Assembly: GCF_900106695.1 (NCBI RefSeq)
Contig: NZ_FNMZ01000004.1
Location: forward strand, 418,053 to 482,052
Length of the DNA stretch: 64,000 bases
Direction: 5' to 3'
Origin: Albimonas donghaensis
GTDB lineage: Bacteria > Pseudomonadota > Alphaproteobacteria > Rhodobacterales > Rhodobacteraceae
Below are positions 26,581 to 35,841 of this stretch, piece after piece. The translations under genes and the position numbers were made by a program. Below the pieces are notes generated by a model. The model was given only the letters and a program-made list of their open reading frames with translations, was not told the origin of the DNA and made no database searches. Numbering within the stretch: position 1 is the stretch's first letter; every line of letters starts with the position of its first letter.

Positions 26581-27179
26581 TGCGCCTGCGCCATTCCCCC
26601 AGCTCGCCCTTCGTCCGCAAGGTCATGATCGTGCTGCATGAAACCGGCCTGCTCGACCAGGTGACCCTGGAGAGCGGCGCCACCACGCCGTATGATTCGA
26701 ACCCCGAGGTCGTGGCGATCAACCCGCTGGGCAAGATCCCCTGCCTGGTGACGCCGGAGGGCCAGGGGATCTACGACAGCACCGTGATCACGCGCTATCT
26801 CGACGGCCTGCACGGGGGCGAGAAGCTCTACCCGACCGGCGCCGCGGAGATCCCGACGCTGGTGCTGGAGGCGACCGGAAACGCGATGATGGAGGCCGGG
26901 ATCGCCGTGGTCTACGAAGGCCGTCTTCGCGAAGAGGGCAAGCGCAGCGAGGAATGGATGGCCGCCCAGCGCGCCAAGATCGCCCGGGCGCTGGACGCGC
27001 TGGAGGGGCGCAAGTTCGCCGACAAGCTGGATATCGGCCAGATCGCGCTGGGTTGCGCGCTGGGCTACTTGGATTTCCGCTTCGAGGCCTGGGACTGGCG
27101 CAGCGGCCGCCCCGGCCTGGCCGCCTTCGCGCGCCGCATGGCCAAGCGCCCGTCCTTCGAGGCCACGAAGCCCGCCTGA
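26577..27179 (+). CDS. Glutathione S-transferase family protein
   Basis: A 200-aa cytosolic GST. The thioredoxin-like N-terminal domain has HSPSSPFVRKVMIVLHETGL with the Ser-rich catalytic turn, NPLGKIPCLVTPEGQGIYDSTVITRYLDGL with the cis-Pro (KIPCL) and the glutathione-binding DST motif. The all-helical C-terminal domain follows, with LDIGQIALGCALGYLDFRF carrying the N-capping motif and FARRMAKRPSFEATKPA at the end. It probably conjugates glutathione to, or reduces, electrophiles; substrate unknown. The ATG at 26577 (or 26580) has AAGGAG nine nt upstream and overlaps the preceding stop. Confidence 0.93.
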   Translation: MMRLRHSPSSPFVRKVMIVLHETGLLDQVTLESGATTPYDSNPEVVAINPLGKIPCLVTPEGQGIYDSTVITRYLDGLHGGEKLYPTGAAEIPTLVLEATGNAMMEAGIAVVYEGRLREEGKRSEEWMAAQRAKIARALDALEGRKFADKLDIGQIALGCALGYLDFRFEAWDWRSGRPGLAAFARRMAKRPSFEATKPA

Positions 27180-27566
27180 GCGGGCGGGCGGGCGCGGCGC
27201 CTCGCGCAGGGGGGGGGGCCGGCCGACCGGGGCGCCTGTCGCCGCGTCGGGCCGGCCGCCACGTGGGCGGCCCCCACGCGGCGAAGGCATGGCGAGGGGC
27301 GTGGCGTTCCGGAAACCACCGGCGGCCCTGATGCTCGGGGCTTACCGCACGCCCCCCCGCAAAAACGCGCCGCCCAGTCCTCCGCCGGTTCGGGTCCGCC
27401 CCCGCGACCGCCGGGGGGGCGAACGCTGCGCCGGCGGGCGCCTTCCGCGACCGGATTTCCATGGGCGCGGCCGGCAGGCGCTTCCTGCTCCGGCCCCGCT
27501 CCCGGCCGCTCAGCGATCTTGCGCCAAGGGCGCGGCGCCTGGCTGTTTTGCTTTTGTCCCCGATGC
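27180..27566. other. Gene-free interval (387 bp) with a 10-G run
   Basis: This lies between the convergent GST and RadC genes. It contains GGGC-type short repeats at 27180-27195 and a run of ten G residues at 27209-27218. The 50 bp next to the radC stop are less GC-rich, with TTTTGCTTTT near 27545. No supported gene; it may hold a terminator but I see no clear stem with T-tract. Confidence 0.4.
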
Positions 27567-29069
27567 TTACGGATCCAAAAGCCCCAGACTATGAAAACTC
27601 GCCACGTCCTTCTTGCCCACGATCACGTGGTCATGGACGGTGACGCCGAGCGGCTCGCAGGCCTCCATGATCCGGCGGGTCATGTCGACATCCGCACGGC
27701 TTGGCGAAGGGTCGCCGGAGGGGTGGTTGTGCACCAGGATCAACGCCGAGGCGCCCAGTTCCAGCGCCCGCTTGATCACCTCGCGCGGGTAGACCGGCAC
27801 ATGATCGACGGTGCCGCGGCCCTGCGCCTCGTCGGCGATCAGGATGTTCTTGCGGTCGAGATAGAGCACCCGGAACTGCTCGGTCGCCTCATGGGCCAGA
27901 CGGGCGCGGCAATAGTCGACGAGTTGCTCCCAGGTCTGGATCGCGTCCTTGCCGATGACCCGGGCGCGGGCGAGGCGGTGGGCCGCGGCCTCGACGATCT
28001 TGAGTTCCTGCACCACCGCGTCGCCGACGCCCGAGACCTCCGCCAGCCGCGCGGGCGGGGCGGAGATGGTGTGGTTGAAGTCGCCGAACGCCGCCAGCAG
28101 GCGCTTGGCGAGGGGCTTCACGTCGCGCCGCGGGATGGCGCGGAACAGGACGAGCTCCAGCAGCTCGTAGTCCGGCATGGCGTCGGGACCGCCCTGCATG
28201 AAACGCTCGCGCAAACGTTTGCGGTGATCGAGACGGCTGGCCGCGTCCGCATCCCGGGCCGAGGGGCGAGGCGCCTTGCCGCCTCGGGCTACCGCAGGAG
28301 GCTCGGCCGGCTGATCGAGCGGAAGCAGGCCGGGCGTCGAGGCGTTGGCCCCGTCCGCCCGGTCAGGGGGCGCCGTCGCGGACCTCCCCCCCTTCGGATG
28401 GGCGACGGGGGCGGTCGCGTCTTCCTGCGCTGACGGAGCGGTTTTTCCGGGAGGGTCGCCGGGTCGCTCCTGCGGATCGGGAGGGCTCGGCGCGGCCTCG
28501 GGCGCCGCGTCCGGGGGCCGGTCGCGCCGCGGGGGCGCCTCGGCCGCACCGCCTTCCGGCATGGCGGCGTCGCCGACATCCGCCTGGACCGGGCGCGCAT
28601 GCGTATCCCTCGCGTCGTCAGGGGATGCGCCTTCGGGGGATGAGCGTCCCGGCGATGCGGCTCCGGGGGATGCGCCGCGCTCGGCGGCGTCCCCGTCCGC
28701 CGCCTCGGTCGTACGCGCACAGCTCTGGGCCGCGGCGGCGATGGCGCTGGCCACAGCGCCGCCCAGCCAGGCGGCCGCCGACCCTTCCGCCGCGCCCTGG
28801 GGTCCGCCGGCGTCGGAGGGCGGTTCCGCGAGCGCGCCCGGCTCGCGGCTCGGCGCGGGCGGCGCGGGCGGCGCGGGGTCCGGCCCTGGCCCGCCGTTCC
28901 GGCCTGGTCCGTCCCCGGACGGCGACACGCCATCCCGGCCGGACTCGATTCGAACGGCGCCGCGCTGCACATCAGCCCGACGCGCTTCGTCTTCAGACGG
29001 GGGCGAGAGGCCAGGCAGCAGCGGCGCCTCGCGCAGACCGTCTTCATCTGTTGAGGCTCTTCGGCCCAT
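27567..29069 (-). CDS. radC: RadC family JAB/MPN domain protein with long disordered N-terminal extension
   Basis: A 500-aa protein whose C-terminal ~220 residues are RadC: LDHRKRLRERFMQGGPDAMPDYELLELVLFRAIPRRDVKPLAKRLLAAFG, the HhH-type PARLAEVSGVGDAVVQELKI, and the metal-binding JAMM motif HNHPSGDPSPSRAD near residues 447-460, preceded by the Glu in EATEQF. RadC is a widely conserved protein often named for DNA repair, though its role is not settled. The first ~280 residues are Pro/Ala/Gly/Asp-rich low-complexity sequence with ASPG-type units and no fold visible; normal RadC is about 220-260 aa. The ATG at 29069 has GGAG seven nt upstream, which supports the long form, but an internal start giving the short form cannot be excluded. 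Confidence 0.85.
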   Translation of the reverse strand: MGRRASTDEDGLREAPLLPGLSPPSEDEARRADVQRGAVRIESGRDGVSPSGDGPGRNGGPGPDPAPPAPPAPSREPGALAEPPSDAGGPQGAAEGSAAAWLGGAVASAIAAAAQSCARTTEAADGDAAERGASPGAASPGRSSPEGASPDDARDTHARPVQADVGDAAMPEGGAAEAPPRRDRPPDAAPEAAPSPPDPQERPGDPPGKTAPSAQEDATAPVAHPKGGRSATAPPDRADGANASTPGLLPLDQPAEPPAVARGGKAPRPSARDADAASRLDHRKRLRERFMQGGPDAMPDYELLELVLFRAIPRRDVKPLAKRLLAAFGDFNHTISAPPARLAEVSGVGDAVVQELKIVEAAAHRLARARVIGKDAIQTWEQLVDYCRARLAHEATEQFRVLYLDRKNILIADEAQGRGTVDHVPVYPREVIKRALELGASALILVHNHPSGDPSPSRADVDMTRRIMEACEPLGVTVHDHVIVGKKDVASFHSLGLLDP

Positions 29070-29199
29070 GCGCGACTCCGCAGTTCAAACGGATACGATG
29101 GATCATCGGGCGGGTTGGTTAGGAATTGATGAACAGTTGCGGCCTATATCCGGCGCCAGAGACGCCCGTCGGACCCCAACCGCGCCAGGAAGACCGAAT

Positions 29200-29520
29200 A
29201 TGCCGCTGTTTCTCGTGACCTATACGCATCCCGACGAGAGCGGGTGGAATCGCCATCTCCAGGCCCATGTGCGCTGGGTGACGATGGGGGTGGAACGCGG
29301 GATCATCCGCGCAGGCGGCCCCCTGCCCGACCAGCGCCCGCGGGAGGCGATGATGCTGCTCGACCTGCCCTCGCTGCACGCCGCGCGGGAGTTCCTGGAG
29401 ACCGATCCCTTCCAGGAGGCCGAGGTGGTCGCGGGCATGACCCTGCGCCGCTGGGACCCGATGTTCGGCCTGTTCAACGCGGAATCGAGCCGCCCGGGAC
29501 CGCACCCGCTGGCGGACTGA
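29200..29520 (+). CDS. YciI family protein
   Basis: A 106-aa single-domain YCII-related protein. It begins MPLFLVTYTHPDESGWN, followed by RLQ-like HLQAHVRWVTMGVERGIIRAGGPLPD with the conserved His, and MMLLDLPSLHAAREFLETDPFQEAEVVAGMTLRRWDPMFG, the usual ferredoxin-like fold. Some members are dehydrochlorinases or putative hydrolases, but the function here is unknown. AGGAAGA ribosome site precedes ATG 29200. The gene is divergent from radC across 130 bp. Confidence 0.88.
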   Translation: MPLFLVTYTHPDESGWNRHLQAHVRWVTMGVERGIIRAGGPLPDQRPREAMMLLDLPSLHAAREFLETDPFQEAEVVAGMTLRRWDPMFGLFNAESSRPGPHPLAD

Positions 29521-29667
29521 CCCGACCCGGAGAGACCGTTCCGCCGGCGCCCCCGGATCAACGCCGCGCGGGCGCAGGGGCGCCGCCGGCGCAGCGGTTG
29601 ACGCGCGGCTCCCCCGCAGGCCGCCGGGCGGGGCGCGGGAAAGGAGGGCGGGGAAAAGGGGCGCATG

Positions 29668-29696
29668 AAAAAGGGGCGGCCCGACCGGACCGCCCC
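29668..29696 (-). terminator. Rho-independent terminator of the glutaryl-CoA dehydrogenase gene
   Basis: Read leftward: GGGGCGG, a 10-nt loop, CCGCCCC, then TTTTT. It lies 28 nt after the gene's stop. Confidence 0.85.
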
Positions 29697-29724
29697 CGTG
29701 TTACATCGCCCCGGGGCGATGCGA

Positions 29725-30939
29725 TCAGAAGAACGCCTGCAGGCCGGTCTGGGCCCGGCCCAGGATCAGCGCGTGCACGTCATGGGCGCCCTCGTAGGTG
29801 TTCACCGTCTCCAGGTTCACCATGTGACGGATCACGTGATACTCGGCCGAGATGCCGTTGCCGCCGTGCATGTCGCGGGCCATCCGCGCGATGTCCAGCG
29901 CCTTGCCGCAGTTGTTGCGCTTGATGATCGAGATCATCTCCGGCGCCGCCATCGCCCGGTCCATCAGACGCCCGACCCGCAGCGCGGCCTGGGTGCCCAG
30001 CGCGATCTCGGTCTGCATGTCGGCCAGCTTCTTCTGGAACAACTGGGTGTTGGCCAGCGGCCGGTTGAACTGCTTGCGCTCCATCCCGTAGTCGCGGGCC
30101 CGGAACCAGCAGTCCTCGGCGGCGCCCATCACGCCCCAGGCGATGCCGTAGCGCGCCCGGTTCAGACAGCCGAACGGCCCGGCCAGGCCCTCGATGTTGG
30201 GCAGCAGCGCGTCGTCGGGAACCTCGACATTCTCCATCGAGATCTCGCCGGTGGTCGAGGCGCGCAGCGACAGCTTGTTGCCGATCTTGGGCGCCGACAG
30301 GCCCTTCATGCCCTTTTCAAGGACGAAGCCGCGGATCTTGCCGCCATGGGCGTCCGACTTGGCCCAGACCACGAACACGTCCGCGAAGGGCGCGTTGGAG
30401 ATCCACATCTTGGAGCCGTTCAGCCGGTAGCCGCCCTGCACCTTCTCGGCGCGGGTCTTCATCGAGCCCGGGTCGGAGCCCGCCTCCGCCTCGGTCAGCC
30501 CGAAGCAGCCGATCAGCGTGCCGGCGGCGAGGCCGGGCAGATACTTCTGGCGCTGCTCCTCGGAGCCGTAGGCGTAGATCGGATACATCACCAGCGAGGA
30601 CTGCACCGACATCATCGAGCGATAGCCCGAATCCACCCGCTCCACCTCACGCGCGACCAGGCCGTAGGCCACGTAGCCCGCGCCGATCCCGCCGTATTCC
30701 TCGGGGATGGTGGAGCCGAGCAGCCCCATCTCGCCCATCTCGGCGAAGATGCCGGGGTCCGAGGTCTCCTCCAGGAAGGCCTTGGTCACGCGGGGCTGCA
30801 GCTTCTCCTGGGCGAAGGTGCGGGCGGCCTCGGCCAGCATCCGCTCATCCTCGTCGAGCTGGTCGTTCAGGAGGAACGGGTCCTCCCACGTGAAAGCGGC
30901 CTGGGCGGGCTTGTCCTTGGCGCTGAGCGGCTTGTTCAT
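29725..30939 (-). CDS. gcdH: Glutaryl-CoA dehydrogenase
   Basis: A 404-aa FAD enzyme of the acyl-CoA dehydrogenase family that converts glutaryl-CoA to crotonyl-CoA and CO2, in lysine, hydroxylysine and tryptophan breakdown. The subgroup is shown by [68 protein letters not shown], and the C-terminal [24 protein letters not shown], with the catalytic Glu in TYEG. Length is normal for the family. GGAGGAG ribosome site precedes ATG 30939. The gene stands alone with its own terminator and is divergent from the methyltransferase gene. Confidence 0.94.
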   Translation of the reverse strand: MNKPLSAKDKPAQAAFTWEDPFLLNDQLDEDERMLAEAARTFAQEKLQPRVTKAFLEETSDPGIFAEMGEMGLLGSTIPEEYGGIGAGYVAYGLVAREVERVDSGYRSMMSVQSSLVMYPIYAYGSEEQRQKYLPGLAAGTLIGCFGLTEAEAGSDPGSMKTRAEKVQGGYRLNGSKMWISNAPFADVFVVWAKSDAHGGKIRGFVLEKGMKGLSAPKIGNKLSLRASTTGEISMENVEVPDDALLPNIEGLAGPFGCLNRARYGIAWGVMGAAEDCWFRARDYGMERKQFNRPLANTQLFQKKLADMQTEIALGTQAALRVGRLMDRAMAAPEMISIIKRNNCGKALDIARMARDMHGGNGISAEYHVIRHMVNLETVNTYEGAHDVHALILGRAQTGLQAFF

Positions 30940-31361
30940 GCTGGGCTCTCCTCCCGTGCGGCGGGGGCGGTTCCCCGGGGCCGACGACGGTGCTTCGATG
31001 CTGCGGTGCGATATCGGGGTGAATGGCCCGAAAGGCGCCGGATTTCAAGCGGCGGCATACCGGTGGGTATGTCGCATTGCGGCAAGGCCCCCGATTGCGC
31101 GCCGGTCGCGGCGACACTATACGGAGCGCCTGCGCGCCCACCGCCCCGGACCGGGGTCAGGCGCGGCGGAACTGGAATACAGGGACGCGCGCGCCGCGAC
31201 AAGCGCCGCCGGACCGCCCGCCCCGGCCGCACGCGCCGGTCCGAAGAGCCCGACGGCGCGGAACGTCCTTCCGCCCGGGGCATCCCCGCCCTGCGGCGGC
31301 GCCGCGCCGCGCGCACGTCCCGCCGGGTCGAACCCTGCGCGAAAGTCCCATGGAGCCGCCG
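30940..31361. promoter_or_regulatory. Divergent promoter region (422 bp) between gcdH and the methyltransferase gene
   Basis: It carries a strong inverted repeat at 31052-31075, described separately. The remainder up to 31361 is GC-rich and would be a long leader for the methyltransferase if transcription starts near the repeat. I looked for SAM-II, SAH and cobalamin riboswitch cores and did not find one I would defend. Confidence 0.5.
31052..31075. promoter_or_regulatory. 10-bp inverted repeat, candidate operator or hairpin
   Basis: Arms GCGGCATACC (31052-31061) and GGTATGTCGC (31066-31075) are complementary apart from one G-T pair, with a GGTG centre. It lies 113 bp before gcdH and 287 bp before the methyltransferase gene, where a shared regulator could bind. 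Confidence 0.5.
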
Positions 31362-32396
31362 ATGTCCGACAAGCTCGCCCAGATGCTCAAGACCCGCGAC
31401 TGGATCCTCGCCGACGGCGCCACCGGCACCAACCTGTTCGCGCTGGGGCTCGAACATGGCGACGCGCCGGAGCGCTGGAACCTCGAGGAGACCGACAAGG
31501 TCAAGGCGCATTACCGCAGCTTCATCGACGCGGGCTCGGACCTGGTTCTGACCAACACCTTCGGCGGCACCGCCAACCGCCTGAAGCTGCACGACATGCA
31601 GGACAAGGTGCACGAGATCAACGCCGCCGCCGCGCGCCTGCTGGCCGAGGCCATCGCCGAATCCGGCCGCGACGTGATCTGCGCCGGCGACGTGGGTCCG
31701 ACCGGCGATCTCTTCGCCCCCGTGGGCCCGCTGACCCATGCCGACGGCGTCGCCGCCTTCACCGCGCAGATGCAGGGGCTCAAGGACGGCGGCGCCGATC
31801 TGGTCTGGATCGAGACCATGAGCTCGGAGGAGGAATACAACGCCGCCCTCGAAGCCGCGGCCGCCGTCGGCATGCCCTGCGTCGGCACCATGTCCTTCGA
31901 CACCAACGGCCGCACCATGATGGGCGTCACCCCCACGCGGCTGGCGGGGATCGTGCACGCCTGCGGCCACGATCACGCGCCGATCGCCTGGGGCGGCAAC
32001 TGCGGGACCGGGGCCTCGGACCTGCTGGTCGGCGTGATCTCGGCCGCCGACGCGATCACCGAGCACGACGTGATCGTCACCAAGGCCAATTGCGGCATCC
32101 CCGAATATCACGAGGGCGCCATCCGCTATACCGGCACCACCGAGCTGATGGCCGATTACGCCTGCATCGCCCGCGATCTGGGCGTGAAGATCATCGGCGG
32201 CTGCTGCGGGACCACGCCCAACCACATCGCCGCCATGCGCGAGGCGCTGGAGTCGACGCCCCGCGGGCCGAAGCCGGGGGTGGACGAGATCCTCGCCAGG
32301 CTCGGCCCGGTCACCGGCACGACGATGGAGCTGCTCTCGGGCGCCTCCGCCGCGCCGGCCCGGCGTCCCGGCCGCCGGCGCCGCGGCGCCGCCTGA
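31362..32396 (+). CDS. bmt: Betaine-homocysteine S-methyltransferase
   Basis: A 344-aa zinc enzyme that transfers a methyl group from glycine betaine to homocysteine, giving methionine and dimethylglycine. Landmarks of the homocysteine methyltransferase fold: WILADGATGTNLFALGL, LVLTNTFGGTANRLKLH, AGDVGPTGDLFAPVG, WIETMSSEEEYNAAL, APIAWGGNCGTGASDLL with the first Zn cysteine, and KIIGGCCGTTPNHIAAMRE with the paired Zn cysteines. It closely fits the alphaproteobacterial Bmt type in length. The ATG at 31362 has GGAG six nt upstream; an in-frame ATG at 31350 is less well placed. A Rho-independent terminator follows. With the BCCT transporter it suggests betaine use. Confidence 0.92.
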   Translation: MSDKLAQMLKTRDWILADGATGTNLFALGLEHGDAPERWNLEETDKVKAHYRSFIDAGSDLVLTNTFGGTANRLKLHDMQDKVHEINAAAARLLAEAIAESGRDVICAGDVGPTGDLFAPVGPLTHADGVAAFTAQMQGLKDGGADLVWIETMSSEEEYNAALEAAAAVGMPCVGTMSFDTNGRTMMGVTPTRLAGIVHACGHDHAPIAWGGNCGTGASDLLVGVISAADAITEHDVIVTKANCGIPEYHEGAIRYTGTTELMADYACIARDLGVKIIGGCCGTTPNHIAAMREALESTPRGPKPGVDEILARLGPVTGTTMELLSGASAAPARRPGRRRRGAA

Positions 32397-32424
32397 GGCG
32401 GGCTTGCCCGACAGGCGCAAGGCG

Positions 32425-32448
32425 GGGCGGGCGCAGGCCCGCCCTTTT
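32425..32448 (+). terminator. Rho-independent terminator after bmt
   Basis: GGGCGGGC and GCCCGCCC pair perfectly around a GCAG loop, followed by TTTT. It starts 28 nt after the bmt stop. Confidence 0.85.
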
Positions 32449-32618
32449 CGCATCGGCGCGCCCGGCCGCGCGTCGTCACGCGCCCGTCTTGCTTGTCCTC
32501 CATGGTGCGCGCCGCGCCGCGCGGGACGATTCCCGCTTGACGCGAGCCCTGCGCCGGTCCCCGATCCCAGGGTTCTCCAGCGTCGACCACAGCGAGCGAT
32601 GAAGCCCACGGAGCCGCC

Positions 32619-34592
32619 ATGCCCAGCCTGCCCCCCCTTTCCCGCCGCAGCCTGCTGCGCGGCGCCGCCGCGACCGGCGCCATGATCGCCCTGCACCCGT
32701 TCGCGGTCCGCGCCGCCGCCAACCAGGCGCATCTGCGGATCGTCTCGACCACGGACCTGCATGTCCACGTCTTCCCCTACGACTATTACGGCGACCGGCC
32801 CAACGACACGATGGGCCTCGCCCGCGCCGCCGCCCTGATCGAGGACGTCCGCGCCGAGGCCGCCAACGCCATGCTGGTCGACAATGGCGACTTCCTGCAG
32901 GGCAACCCGATGGGCGACTACATCGCCTATGAGCGCGGCATGAAGGAGGGGGACGTCCACCCGATCGTCGCCGCCATGAACACGCTGGGCTACGCCTGTT
33001 CGACGCTGGGCAACCACGAATTCAACTACGGCCTGGGCTTCATGGACAAGGTGCTGGCCGGCGCCGATTTCCCGTTCGTGTGCGCCAACCTCGCCCGCGG
33101 CAGGCTGGCCGGCAGCGCCCGCGCCGACGACACCTGGCTCAAGCCCTATGTGATCGCCGAGCAGACCGTCACCGACGGCGCCGGCGGGACCCGCAGGATC
33201 AAGGTCGGGCTGATCGGCTTCGTCCCGCCCCAGATCATGACCTGGGACAAGAAGCACCTCGAGGGCAACGTGGAGACCCGCGACATCGTCCAGGCCGCCC
33301 GCGCCTGGGTCCCCGAGATGCGCGAGGCCGGCGCCGACATCGTCGTGGCGCTGGCCCATACCGGCATCGGCTCACCCCACGCCTCCGAGATGATGGAGAA
33401 CGCCGCCATCCCGCTGGCCGAGGTCGAGGGGATCGACGCGGTGGTGACCGGGCATTCGCATCTCGATTTCCCGGGCGCCAAATACGAGGGCTTCGCGGGG
33501 CTCGACCTCGCCAGGGGGCTGATCGGCGGCAAGCCGGGGGTGATGGCCGGGTTCTGGGGCTCTCATATGGGCCTGATCGACCTGATGCTGGAGCAGGACG
33601 GCGGCGCGTGGAAAGTCGTCGCCTCGACCTCCGAGGCCCGCCCGATCTTCGCCCGCGAAGGGCGCGAGGTGTCGCCGCTGGTCGAAAGCTTCAAGAAGGT
33701 CGAGGCCGCCGCCCAGGCCGACCATGACGCCACCCTGGCCTATGTGCGCCGCGCGGTGGGCGAGACCTCGGCCCCCCTGCATTCCTATTTCGCGCTGGTG
33801 GCCGACGACCCCTCCGTCCAGATCGTGAGCCAGGCGCAGACCTGGTATATCCGCCAGATGATGGCGGGCACGGAATGGGAGGGGCTGCCGGTGCTCTCCG
33901 CCGCCGCGCCGTTCAAGGCGGGCGGACGCGGCGGGCCGGATTACTACACCGAGGTGAAGGCCGGCCCCATCGCCATCAAGAACGTGGCGGACCTCTACCT
34001 CTATCCCAACACCGCGCGGGCGATGCTGGTGGACGGGGCCACGGTGAAGGAGTGGCTGGAGATGTCGGCCGGCATCTTCAACCGGGTCGAGCCCGGCGCG
34101 ACCGACGCGCCCCTGATCAATCCGGGCTTCCCGTCCTACAATTTCGACGTGATGGATGGGGTGAGCTACCGGATCGACCTCAGCCAGCCGGCGAAATACG
34201 ACACCGACGGGAACGTCGTCGCGCCGGAGGCGAGCCGGATCAGGGATCTCGCGCATAATGGCGCCCCGATCGACCCGGCCGCGAAATTCGTCATCGCGAC
34301 CAACAACTACCGCGCTGGCGGCGGCGGGCATTTCCCCGGCGTGACCGACGACAAGATCATCTTCGTGGCCCCGGACACCAACCGCGACGTGATCGTGCGC
34401 TACATCGTGGATCAGGGGACGATCAACCCCTCGGCCGACGCCAACTGGGCCTTCGCGCCGATGGAGGGGACGACCGTGATCTTCGACACCGGGCCGGGCG
34501 GGCGCCCCTATGCCGCCGAGGTGCCCGGCGTGAAGATCGAGCCCGCGGGCGACGGCGCCGACGGCTTCGCGCGCTACCGCATCACGCTCTGA
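32619..34592 (+). CDS. cpdB: Bifunctional 2',3'-cyclic-nucleotide phosphodiesterase/3'-nucleotidase, Tat-exported
   Basis: A 657-aa periplasmic enzyme that opens 2',3'-cyclic nucleotides and removes the 3' phosphate, allowing RNA-derived nucleotide scavenging. It has a twin-arginine signal (SRRSLLRGAAATGAMIAL). The metallophosphatase domain shows TTDLHVHVFPYDYYGDRPNDTMGLARAA, LVDNGDFLQGNPMGDY, TLGNHEFNYGLGFMDKVL, VALAHTGIG and VTGHSHLDFPG. The C-terminal nucleotide-binding domain follows, with SAAAPFKAGGRGGPDYYTEV, DLYLYPNTARAMLVDGATVKEWLEMSAG and FVIATNNYRAGGGGHFPG. Start at 32619 has ACGGAG upstream. Length and domain order are normal for CpdB. Confidence 0.94.
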   Translation: MPSLPPLSRRSLLRGAAATGAMIALHPFAVRAAANQAHLRIVSTTDLHVHVFPYDYYGDRPNDTMGLARAAALIEDVRAEAANAMLVDNGDFLQGNPMGDYIAYERGMKEGDVHPIVAAMNTLGYACSTLGNHEFNYGLGFMDKVLAGADFPFVCANLARGRLAGSARADDTWLKPYVIAEQTVTDGAGGTRRIKVGLIGFVPPQIMTWDKKHLEGNVETRDIVQAARAWVPEMREAGADIVVALAHTGIGSPHASEMMENAAIPLAEVEGIDAVVTGHSHLDFPGAKYEGFAGLDLARGLIGGKPGVMAGFWGSHMGLIDLMLEQDGGAWKVVASTSEARPIFAREGREVSPLVESFKKVEAAAQADHDATLAYVRRAVGETSAPLHSYFALVADDPSVQIVSQAQTWYIRQMMAGTEWEGLPVLSAAAPFKAGGRGGPDYYTEVKAGPIAIKNVADLYLYPNTARAMLVDGATVKEWLEMSAGIFNRVEPGATDAPLINPGFPSYNFDVMDGVSYRIDLSQPAKYDTDGNVVAPEASRIRDLAHNGAPIDPAAKFVIATNNYRAGGGGHFPGVTDDKIIFVAPDTNRDVIVRYIVDQGTINPSADANWAFAPMEGTTVIFDTGPGGRPYAAEVPGVKIEPAGDGADGFARYRITL

Positions 34593-34602
34593 CCCGGGAG
34601 GA

Positions 34603-34625
34603 GAGGGCGGCCCGCGCCGCCCCCT
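34603..34625 (+). terminator. Terminator-like hairpin after cpdB
   Basis: GAGGGCGGC pairs with GCCGCCC-C-CTC (one bulged C) around a short CCGC loop, 10 nt after the stop. No T-tract follows. Confidence 0.5.
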
Positions 34626-34697
34626 CCCCCCCTCGACGCAAGACCCGCGGGCCTCCCGGCGCTCCCTTGACCGGCGGAGCACGGAGGAGACCCGCCC

Positions 34698-35798
34698 ATG
34701 AAAACCGTCATCGTCGCCGGCGCCACCGGCGTCGTCGGCCGCGCCGCGGCGGAGCGTTTCGCAGCGTCCGGCGACTGGCAGGTCATCGCCCTGTCGCGCC
34801 GGCCGATCCCTGCGGCGCCGAATCTCACGCCGCTCGCCGTCGATCTCACGGACCGGGAGGCGGCCGCCGCCGCGCTCTCCGCCCTGCCCGAGGTCACTCA
34901 CGCGGTCTACGCGGCGCTTTACGAGCTGCCGGGGCTGGTGGCCGGCTGGACCGCCCCGGAGCAGATGGAGACCAACCGGGCGATGTTCGCCAATTTCCTC
35001 GACCCGCTGGCGGCCTCGGCGCCGGGGTTGCGGCATGTCTCGATCCTGCAGGGCGCCAAGGCCTATGGCGGGCATGTGCACCGGATCTCGGTCCCCGAGA
35101 AGGAACGCCGCCCTCGCGACGATCACCCGAATTTCTACTGGCTGCAGGAGGATCACCTGCGCGCCGCCGCCGAGGGCGCGGCCTGGGACTGGACCATCCT
35201 CCGCCCGCAGGTGGTGTTCGGGGGGGCCACGGGGTCGGCCATGAACATCGCGCCGGTGCTGGGGGTCTTCGCCGCGCTCTGCGCCGAGACGGGGCGGCCC
35301 TTCGGCTATCCCGGCGGGCCGGCCTATCTGTGGGAAGCAGCGGATGCGCGGCTGGTCGCGAAGGCGCTGGAATGGGCGGCGGAGGCCCCTGCGGCGGCGC
35401 GGGAGACCTTCAACATCGCCAATGGCGACGTGGCCGACTGGACCCAGCTCTGGCCCTCGATCGCCGAGGCGCTGGGCGCCGCCCCCGCCTCGCCCTCGCC
35501 GCTGTCGCTCGCCGAATGGCTGCCCGCGCAGGGCGCCGCCTGGGCGAGGGTCGCGGCGCGTCACGGGCTCGCGGTCCCGGATCTCGCGCAGTTGCTGGGG
35601 GAATCCCATCACTACGCCGACCGCATCCTGGCGCATGAAAAGGCCGGGGGGGCGGGAACCCGCGCCCGCGACCCGCAGATCCTGAGCACCATCAAGCTGC
35701 GGCAGGCCGGCTTCCACGCCTGCCAGGACACCGAGGACATGTTCCGCGAGACCTTCGAGGACCTGCGCGCCCGACGCATCCTGCCGTCGCTGGACTGA
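34698..35798 (+). CDS. SDR oxidoreductase, PRISE (progesterone 5beta-reductase/iridoid synthase-like) type
   Basis: A 366-aa extended-SDR enzyme. The NADPH-binding GATGVVGRAAAERF is at the N-terminus. HVSILQGAKAYGGH and the NFYWLQEDHLRAAA segment are the PRISE hallmarks: the catalytic Lys is in the GxKxYG motif and the Tyr in NFYxxxED. The later WTILRPQVVFGGATGSAMNIAPVLGVFAALC segment is also typical. PRISE enzymes reduce enone double bonds; the bacterial substrates are mostly unknown. GGAGGA ribosome site before ATG 34698. The gene stands alone and converges with the metalloprotease gene. Confidence 0.88.
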   Translation: MKTVIVAGATGVVGRAAAERFAASGDWQVIALSRRPIPAAPNLTPLAVDLTDREAAAAALSALPEVTHAVYAALYELPGLVAGWTAPEQMETNRAMFANFLDPLAASAPGLRHVSILQGAKAYGGHVHRISVPEKERRPRDDHPNFYWLQEDHLRAAAEGAAWDWTILRPQVVFGGATGSAMNIAPVLGVFAALCAETGRPFGYPGGPAYLWEAADARLVAKALEWAAEAPAAARETFNIANGDVADWTQLWPSIAEALGAAPASPSPLSLAEWLPAQGAAWARVAARHGLAVPDLAQLLGESHHYADRILAHEKAGGAGTRARDPQILSTIKLRQAGFHACQDTEDMFRETFEDLRARRILPSLD

Positions 35799-35841
35799 CC
35801 ACGCCGCGCGGGCCCTGCCCGCAACGCGCCGGAACGCGAAA

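Noticed and set aside
27289..27643. Short rightward open frames after the GST gene
   Set aside because: No ribosome site, Arg/Pro-rich composition and no similarity to known families.
30940..31361. Possible SAM, SAH or cobalamin riboswitch upstream of the methyltransferase gene
   Set aside because: GGAGCGCCTGCGC near 31118 recalls an SAH core, but the remaining conserved elements are not found. A covariance-model scan would decide.
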